Shown one piece after another: positions 6,568-12,904 of a stretch of 12,904 bases of DNA. Each line of letters starts with the position of its first letter. Positions within the stretch are counted from its first letter, which is position 1. A model generated the notes under the pieces. It was given only the letters and a program-made list of their open reading frames with translations, was not told the DNA's origin and did not search any database. Source of the DNA: Ectocarpus siliculosus (Eukaryota > Sar > Phaeophyceae > Ectocarpales > Ectocarpaceae); NCBI GenBank assembly GCA_000310025.1, contig FN649752.1, forward strand, positions 1,347,316 through 1,360,219, read 5' to 3'. The position numbers were made by a program, and so were the translations under genes.

Positions 6568-9149
6568 TCAAACTCTTTTCTTCAATTTTTTTGCTCCAAC
6601 CAACACACCCTGCCACGCAAGAGCTAGGCACACGCAGGTTCTCCTGCCTTCTTTCTCCTGCACAACAATATCTCCTGTTATACTTTTGCTGTGGTTGGAA
6701 ATATTTGCACACCAACAGCAAAGACAGAGTGTGTATGCTCAACAGGTTTGTTGCCCTGACCTGTGATTCTGGAATGCTCCCTGGAGAGCGGCGATTTTCC
6801 TCCTCTTGCTTTAGTCTCAATCAGTCGGTCGGTCGCTCCGATCCTCTCGTGGTCGGTCGGTGTAGGGCAATTGTACACGAAGTATTTTCTTTTTTTTCTT
6901 CCGATATTTTTTCGAGATTTTTCTCATATTTTTAATGGCAAATGGCGGTCGAAACCCGGGGATTGGGGTCCCTGTCGGGAATTGGTTGTGTTGCTCCAAA
7001 GTTGCTCCTCTGGCCACTTGGTTTTGGGTCAGATCGCCTCTGCTGCTGTGTCCGTTGCGGTCTGCTCTCTCGCGCCTGGTCCGCCTGGGAGAGACTGGCG
7101 TCGACAATTAAACAAGTAGAATATGAAATATGTTGCTCAATAGCGCCGAACAAATCATGAGTGAAGATGATGCATGCACGGCGTCTTTTCTTCCTTTCCC
7201 GCCCTTGGACCGCCTTCTAACCTTGGTCGCCTCTACTGCTGCATGCCTGTCATCTTCGCATGTATCTACACATATGTATACTACCTACTTCTGCTGTGTC
7301 AGACCTACATCTCTCTCGCTCGCGCTTTCTCGCCATCTGTGCCCCTCTCGTCTACAGAGTGCCGGCCCGCCTGGTACGCATACCTTTACTTTGAGCCCAA
7401 CCGACACTGAGTGATTAGAGCCAAGGCTTCTACATAGTAGAAGTAGGAATTTACCGCCGGCCGCTACGGTATGCTACAGTGTTACAATTGTATATGTGGG
7501 GCAGCTGATGTGGAGACAGTGTTATTTAAGAAAATTATGCTTACTCCCAGGTACTCCCAGGTACACACACGGAAAAAAAAAAAAAAATGGCTGATTTGTT
7601 AGATGGTGTGGTACTAGTCTACTGGAAAAGATTGGGGTTGGTTCCCTGCCGGCTCTCTCCGTTCGTTCGAGAGCGAGATGCATCACCAGGCATTGGTACG
7701 TTATCTACTTGGTTGCTGTGACACAAAATAAAGCAGAGCAAGCACCAACTCTTCTGTGAGACATCCTACCAACAACTTGCCGCGCGGGCCGGCGGCCGCA
7801 CCGAGAATGGACGAATGAATGAAACAACGGAGGCCACGACCGAAAGCCTCCCAAACCCACCGTGTCCTCTTCAAATAATAACCCACCACCACCACACCCC
7901 CCTCGTTGACCTGTGGCAGTCAGAGGATGTGGTGAGCCTTTTACTGTATCAAGACAAAATGACGCGAACGAGTGATCATCGACCACGCACGTCAGTCCGT
8001 CTAACCTATGAAAATTCGTCAGTCGTATCTACGCATATATATATACGACATACACAGCGGGATAAAAAACGCGTGCACTCTTTTCTAGCCGTAAGAAAAG
8101 AGTTACTATACCGACAGGGGGGACGCAAGAGAAAGCTTGTGTGCGTGTGCTTCCCTTTGTTCACCCATGTATGTGCCCTAGTGCCATCAGTCCACACCGA
8201 TGAACCATCCAGGGTCATCACCAAGACAGGAGGGAGTTATCTACTGTACCGCCAGGGACCTCCTCTTTGCTCGACTTCCTCCTGCGATGCTTGACTTCGA
8301 TTTCTAAGGTGACAGGGGTTGTTCCATTCAGCCGTCCATCTGACACAGCTCGATGTCCAGTTTCGTTTCTGCTGGCCGCCCCCTTCCCAAAAGCCCGATG
8401 ACTTTCGATTTTTTTTCTCGATGAAACAAACCAACTACTACTCCTTTACCCATCAAGAAAGAGTCGAGGAAAAATCAGCCATGAATTCACGGCACTTGCT
8501 ATTCGATGGTATCACACGCGTTGCGAATCGAATTTCACGAGAAATCAGACCGGCCTACTAATACGCAACACCACCCCGCTCTTCCTTCTCTTGGTATTTT
8601 CCATCCCATCAATCCCCCCAAAAGTAGCTTAATCTGGCTTCACCTCGCGTCTCAGCCCACGCGACTACGCAAGCATACAAACGAACACGAAACGAACACA
8701 GCAACAACAACAACAAATAGAACCGCCGTCCGACATGTGTTTGTGTGGCCCGTTGGTCCGACAAAGACTCCCCCAACCTTTCGAGGTACGACACGTACCG
8801 TAGTTGACAGGCAATACACGTTACCGTCGGCATAAGGGCTAAATACGGCGGAGAAAACGGCACACAATAAACGCGGCGAATTCGTTGCCTCTTTGCCCCC
8901 CCCCGAGAATGCTCATCTGCGAGAGAGGAGACCGGTAAACGGAGCAAAATACGGTCCACACGACGGTGTCTACGACATCTACGACAACAGGTCCTGGTCT
9001 ATTCAGTCCCCGGGTTGCATGAGAGATTGAGCGCGAACACCACCAACAAGCTGCACGCACAACTACATTTACTACCCTAAAAAGAGAAAAAAGAGGCCAC
9101 GTCTCCCCGTCAAAATTCCTCCCACTCAGCAGCACAGCACATGGTGCCG
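6568..9149. other. No gene supported; includes the 3' flank of the EPSP synthase gene
   Basis: The 3' untranslated region of EPSP synthase must lie in the upper part of this stretch (below 9150 on the minus strand), but no clear minus-strand AATAAA was seen near its stop. Long plus ORFs such as 6330-6935 and 7815-8294 lack recognisable domains and have irregular composition. Minor structures are a perfect 7-bp hairpin (CTTCTAC/GTAGAAG, 7427-7443) and a TA-rich patch near 8035-8046. Confidence 0.4.
7542..7587. repeat. 10-bp tandem repeat followed by A15
   Basis: TACTCCCAGG occurs twice in direct succession (7542-7561), followed by ACACAC and 15 As (7573-7587). The A-run could be the tail of an old retroposed sequence, but I found no promoter boxes or target-site duplication to support that. 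Confidence 0.6.
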
Positions 9150-9275
9150 TCACGCTTCGTTCGTGGTCAGGTCTCCGAGGACCTTGAAGTACGTCGGGAA
9201 GGTCTTCGCCGTGCACTCAGGGTCGTTGATGGTCACGGGAACTCCGGCGCAGGCCGCCAGCGAGAAGCACATGGC
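9150..9275 (-). CDS. EPSP synthase last exon
   Basis: 126 nt from acceptor ACCCAG to TGA at 9152-9150. It encodes [16 protein letters not shown], then [11 protein letters not shown] with the Lys411 equivalent, and a short charged tail ending in NEA. Confidence 0.95.
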   Translation of the reverse strand, partial: AMCFSLAACAGVPVTINDPECTAKTFPTYFKVLGDLTTNEA

Positions 9276-11543
9276 CTGGGTACGTTCCGTTTGAATATGG
9301 TACGGTACGTTATGCAAGCGGTAGTGTTTGGTTTGGTTCGATTGGTCAAGGGGGGAGACAGCACGCGGTGGGACGGGGCCCCGGCTGTACGGTACGGTAC
9401 GCTACGGTACGGTACAGCACGGTACGGTACGGTTTGGAAGTGGAACGGTTCGGTTTTATTCGGTTGGTCAAGGGGTGAAACAACACGCGGTTGGGTCGGG
9501 GGGCGGCGGCTGTCGTCAGCACCTATGTACGTACGCGTGTCTCCAACAGCCAGGCCCAGTACGCCCATGTGCAAGTATGCATAAAACATCTCGGTTACGC
9601 ACCTCCCCAATTTCCAAAACTACCAACAAGGAATCAACACGGGTCCTCGACTTTTCGGTCTTCACATTTCCGAACGAACGCTGAAAAAAAATCACCGCAG
9701 AGACTCGTACGGAACGCCATCCAGCAAGGTGTGACATGGAATCACCCGGTGTTTCAAGCACGGACAAAAAGATCAAAAAAGTTTATCATACATGGCCGGC
9801 GTGGTGATGAATAAAATATAAATATATACATACAATTTGATGCTTTTCGAGAGGCGAGAATAAAGACTCACCATTCGGTGGTCGTCATAAGTGTCGATGG
9901 CCACCCTCGGTTTAACAGCCTTCGGAGGAGTAACGATGCAGTAGTCGCGCCCTTCTTCGACCTCCGCTCCCAGTTTCCCGAGCTCGGTGACGATTGCCCT
10001 GTGTGCAGGGCAAAGAAAAAAAAGTCGGGCTCAACGCCATACGTTGTATACTAATAATGGGATTTGAGTACAAGGATGTGAATGGTAGGTAATAGGCCAG
10101 CCATCAGGGTAACGCGGGAGCTGAAAAGGGAAAATTGCCGTAGCAGCCACCCCCTGCAAGGAGGGGTCCGCTCCCCCCTTCTGTTTCACCCCAAGGAGAC
10201 AGCAAGCACTGCTGCTCAAGAGATTGACAACCAGGTGAATCATCATCACATCATCATGGTGTTCAGGGATTGCCACGAGTGTAAACCTCACAACAACAAA
10301 CAAAAATGCCGAGCTGCATGCCAAAAACAGATCGTAGTCGCCATCTTCATTCATGCTCGTCCAAGGTGCCACACAAAGGTTCGCGCGCTGGTATATGCCA
10401 TGGTACAGTACTTCACAAGCTTACGCTCACTTCATGCGTTCCGTCTCTTTCACCCGCCAGTTGTAGACGTTGCGAATAGCCGTGGGCCCCTCAGCGAACA
10501 AGGCGATCACCTTTTGGCGCAGACGCACCGGAGGAGAAAAAAAAGAAACGAGAAGGTTTTAGAAAGATTATGTTCGTATGTAGTGGATCGGATCTGAGAC
10601 CTTGCGAAACTATCGTGACTTCGTCTTCAAGGCACGTCCTTGACGTTCGTGAGCACGAAAGGGCTGGCGATTCTTTCTGATCTTCGCTTTTCACACCAAA
10701 GTACTCACGTAGAGAAATGGTCAGACTGCCGCACGAGCAAAAGAGGCGCCGAAAGAGTCAACGCGCCGGGCATCCACTGGTCGTTACCCCTTCCAAAGCG
10801 TTTACACCGCTATTAAAGACATCAAACTACACGCTACAAGTATGCAAAAATAAAAAAGGCAAAACCAACTCGTCCCGCATCCACTGGTAGTCACGGCCAA
10901 CACTCCTTCCAAAGCGTTTACACCACCGACCTAAAAACATCAAACAACACGTCCCAAGCGCACAAAAAAAAAAAAAAAAATCGTCGCTCATCCCCCAACA
11001 GCAGCATCGGTCGTCACTCCTTCCGAAGCGCCCTCACTGTTGTCCATACGCCGCAGAGCAACAAGTTAGAACCAAAAGAAGCACCCGGATCGAGTGCAAG
11101 CCACCGAAACGCCGTGCATGCTCGCGAAGGCTCCAAACCGCATCTCTGCTGCGTTTCCCACAGCCAGGCAACATACCCTTCTACCCCATCCAACCTCGAC
11201 GCTGTTCTGAGAGAGGCAGTCAGCCCTAAAATAGCGGTACCGAGAGGCTATAACCCATCACGCCAAGCACCAAACAAACAAAAACAAACAAGAGGGAAAC
11301 AAAGGTTATCACCGCAAGGGTCATCGCCGCGTCCGGAATCTCCCCGCAGTCCACGTCGACGCCTCTGAGAGGGGTTTCCAGGTCCCTGCTAACCGTCATG
11401 GCGTTCGCCTCCCAAGTCAGAGTCGCGCCCATCTTCTCCAACACCTCGGCGAATCTTACGTCGCCCTGCGGAAAGAGAGAGAGAGGAAAAGAGAGTAGCC
11501 GAAAAAAAAAATGACGAAGGAGCATTGGATGCAAGAGAGGGGG

Positions 11544-11631
<88 letters not shown>

Positions 11632-12871
11632 TGGAGGACATAAGGTCGATTTTCCAAACATAATCAGCGGTTGTAGTGTGAGGAGATGTGCAAACTGGTA
11701 TGGCAGGAACTGGGTGCAGCGCACGCACTGCAACGCTTCACAGATTCGGCCCTGCCCTCCATGGGACTCGAAAAAAGAGACGGAAAATACTCTCCAAACC
11801 GCACAATAAGTTGATCATACTTCAAGTACTGAATAAAACCGTTAGTTTCACCTCAAACCTTCTACAAGAAAAGTCAGGAACCTCAACCATGGGCACAAGC
11901 ACCCGGTGCGTGCTTTCGCCATCAACACACGTGCAACATCCATTCAGCCTGGACGCATGCGGCGTGGACATAGTTTGCGTTCCACCTTACCTTTGCCTTG
12001 TGTGCTGCTACATGTAGCGTGTTTATGACACCATGCGATGAAGACCTAAAAAATTTAGAAGTTCAGGGAGAATGGGCCACGTTCTGCGCATAATTGTCAT
12101 AGTTGGCTCGCCTTGCAAAGCAATCCTTTCCCATGCCTTTTTTACCACGGCGCAAACGTCTCGACCATATTTCCTTCCCTGCAACACACACACCAGAATT
12201 CGCGCACCATCCCTCGCGTCCTACCTGCACGCTGTCCCTGCCGCACCCGCGTACAGTCACGGGACCCCCGGTGATGGCGGCGCCGCCCAAGAAGTAGGAG
12301 GCGGAGGAGGCGTCGCCCTCGACGGCTATCGTACCCGGGGACACGTACTTCTGTCCATCCTTGATGGTGAACCGCATGTCCCCCTCGTTCTTAACCTTGA
12401 CTCTGCCGCGGTGTCCGGGCCACGGCGGGGAAGATGGGGGTTTTGTCGTCATCAGTGGGTTGGGTGAGACAGAGCGGGGGTGGGGGGCTGAAAACTACTT
12501 CGCTGCCGTGGTTCGCACATGGTCTTAAGAAGCTCTCGTTCGTTTTAACCAGCTCTGCTCGCCACAGCTTCGCAGACCGCCAACACGCAAAAGAAAAAAC
12601 TTGGGCATATATGTGCATTACCGCAGCGGCAACATTCTCACCCGAACTTGTCCATGAGCTTGATGGTCATGTGCACGTACGGGGCGGACACGAGCTCGTC
12701 CGTGATCTCGATGACCACCTCTCCCGACGACAGCGGCGCCGCCATGAGCAGGGCCGACAGGTACTGCGACGAGATCTTCCCGCTGACCCTCGTCGTGCCC
12801 CCGTTAAGGCCCGCCGCCTTGATGTTCACTGGGGGACACCCCGTGTCCGAGCAGGACACGTCCACGCCGAG
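9150..12871 (-). CDS. EPSP synthase, C-terminal two thirds, six exons (partial at 5' end)
   Basis: Encodes 3-phosphoshikimate 1-carboxyvinyltransferase, which joins phosphoenolpyruvate and shikimate-3-phosphate to make EPSP, the precursor of chorismate; in photosynthetic eukaryotes it is normally plastidic. Exons, in transcript order, are 12871-12642, 12402-12225, 11465-11313, 10510-10431, 9998-9872 and 9275-9150. They total 894 nt, 297 residues plus TGA, with all introns GT-AG and all phases matching (2, 0, 0, 2, 0). By E. coli numbering the visible active-site residues are all kept: Ser169/Ser170/Gln171 (SSQ at residues 34-36 of this fragment), Ser197 and Tyr200 (62, 65), Asp313 (181), Asn336/Lys340/Glu341/Arg344 (204-212), Arg386 (255) and Lys411 (280). 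Family signatures include [27 protein letters not shown] and [13 protein letters not shown]. The enzyme core ends with a normal short C-terminus, so nothing is fused after it. The N-terminal third, any transit peptide and any N-terminal fusion lie beyond the right edge. No frame break was seen. Confidence 0.96.
9297..9512. repeat. GGTAC array and ~122-bp tandem duplication in the last EPSP synthase intron
   Basis: A run of about nine GGTAC/TACGG units lies at 9388-9432, with a shorter one at 9298-9310. A segment around TTGGTCAAGGGG...ACACGCGGT occurs at about 9329-9388 and again, diverged, at about 9447-9510, an offset of 122 bp. The whole lies inside intron 9276-9871. Confidence 0.75.
9872..9998 (-). 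CDS. EPSP synthase exon e
   Basis: 127 nt between acceptor CTGCACACAG and donor GTGAGT. It completes the Lys codon AA|G and encodes [16 protein letters not shown] through TYDDHRM, including the Arg386 equivalent that binds phosphoenolpyruvate. It is too short for simple ORF searches to report. Confidence 0.95.
10431..10510 (-). CDS. EPSP synthase exon d
   Basis: 80 nt between acceptor GCCAAAAG and donor GTGAGC. It encodes [20 protein letters not shown] and the KETERM motif holding the Lys340, Glu341 and Arg344 equivalents. The upstream intron starts GTGAT and this exon also starts GTGAT; the GT-AG rule resolves the join. Confidence 0.95.
10771..11036. repeat. Minisatellite-like tandem repeat, about 115-bp period, in an EPSP synthase intron
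   Basis: CATCCACTGG begins two units (10771, 10878). The motif CCTTCCAAAGCG recurs at 10789, 10905 and, as CCTTCCGAAGCG, at 11019. Units one and two also share GTTTACACC and ACATCAAAC. Differences in A-rich tails (A17 at about 10964-10980) account for the variable spacing. It lies in intron 10511-11312. Confidence 0.8.
11313..11465 (-). CDS. EPSP synthase exon c
   Basis: 153 nt, phase 0 at both ends, between acceptor CTTTCCGCAG and donor GTGATA. It encodes [14 protein letters not shown] through [10 protein letters not shown], including the catalytic Asp equivalent to Asp313. Confidence 0.95.
11546..11627. repeat. (GA)41 microsatellite in an EPSP synthase intron
   Basis: An uninterrupted GA dinucleotide run of about 82 nt, read as (TC)41 on the transcribed gene's sense strand. 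It ends about 80 nt before the acceptor at 11466, inside intron 11466-12224, so the pre-mRNA has an exceptionally long pyrimidine tract ahead of the normal one. Confidence 0.95.
12225..12402 (-). CDS. EPSP synthase exon b
   Basis: 178 nt between acceptor GCGGCAG and donor GTAGGA. It completes the split Gly codon (GG|A) of FGVKVKNEG and carries [16 protein letters not shown], the hinge-side glycine-rich segment conserved in the family. Confidence 0.95.
12642..12871 (-). CDS. EPSP synthase exon a (first exon visible)
   Basis: 230 nt, starting CTC GGC GTG after acceptor GCCAG and ending TTC GG before donor GTGAGA. It contains the substrate-binding [13 protein letters not shown] segment and SAPY. 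It begins at about E. coli residue 136. The acceptor is preceded by a C25 tract, so upstream sequence cannot be checked. Confidence 0.93.
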
Positions 12872-12876
12872 CTGGC

Positions 12877-12901
12877 GGGGGGGGGGGGGGGGGGGGGGGG
12901 G
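12877..12901. repeat. G25 homopolymer at right edge
   Basis: Twenty-five consecutive Gs, reading as C25 in the sense of EPSP synthase just before the acceptor GCCAG. It could be a real polypyrimidine tract, but its position at the window end and the stray TTT after it suggest an assembly break; the length is uncertain. Confidence 0.8.
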
Positions 12902-12904
12902 TTT

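Noticed and set aside
6330-6935. Plus-strand ORF of 201 codons, the longest in the window
   Set aside because: No recognisable domain, irregular composition, and many Cys/Pro/His/Ser residues typical of translated C/T-rich non-coding DNA; it overlaps open frames on the other strand.
7573-7587. A15 run as the tail of a second retroposon
   Set aside because: No Pol III boxes upstream and no target-site duplication flanking the tract.
7815-8294. Plus-strand ORF of 159 codons
   Set aside because: No domain recognised, no supporting splice structure, and codon texture unlike the EPSP synthase exons.
11226-11657. Minus-strand ORF of 143 codons with a long Leu-Ser repeat
   Set aside because: The Leu-Ser run is the intronic (TC)41 tract; only 11313-11465 is coding, as an EPSP synthase exon.

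Overview
The window looks like nuclear DNA from an intron-rich eukaryote that makes its own aromatic amino acids, most likely a photosynthetic one. A brown alga or related stramenopile would fit the GT-AG introns of about 240-800 nt, the mixed base composition, the long homopolymers and microsatellites, and a tRNA-derived retroposed element. The lineage is inference; no marker in the window settles it. Both ends run into long C or G tracts, so the window may be a contig bounded by assembly breaks.

The one firmly identified gene is on the minus strand from 12871 to 9150. It is the C-terminal two thirds of EPSP synthase (5-enolpyruvylshikimate-3-phosphate synthase, shikimate pathway step 6), in six exons whose five introns all join in frame by the GT-AG rule. 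The exons encode 297 residues plus a stop, matching about residues 136-427 of the E. coli enzyme. The N-terminal exons lie beyond the right edge. Three of the introns carry tandem repeats: a (TC)41 microsatellite, a minisatellite of about 115 bp period, and a duplication of about 122 bp with a GGTAC array.

At the left edge, minus strand 462-186 is a probable internal exon ending in the first half of a RING-H2-like zinc finger and then a donor site, so this gene continues off the left edge. Next to it, 693-992 is a long inverted repeat with arms of about 136 bp and a 14-nt loop. One arm is in a small plus-strand ORF.

The middle is mostly non-coding or undecipherable. A retroposed element at 2831-3190 is well supported: Pol III A and B boxes, a second A box, an AATAAA, a poly(A) tail and a 12-bp target-site duplication. 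From 3544 to 4474 there are three plus-strand stretches with coding-like character and plausible splice sites, but no recognised family. From 4475 to 9149 no gene could be supported, apart from one weak candidate exon on the minus strand near 6400.

No CRISPR array, bacterial operon, rRNA or intact tRNA gene was seen, and nothing suggests a multi-gene system. The most unusual features are the long hairpin at 693-992 and the composite tRNA-like retroposon.
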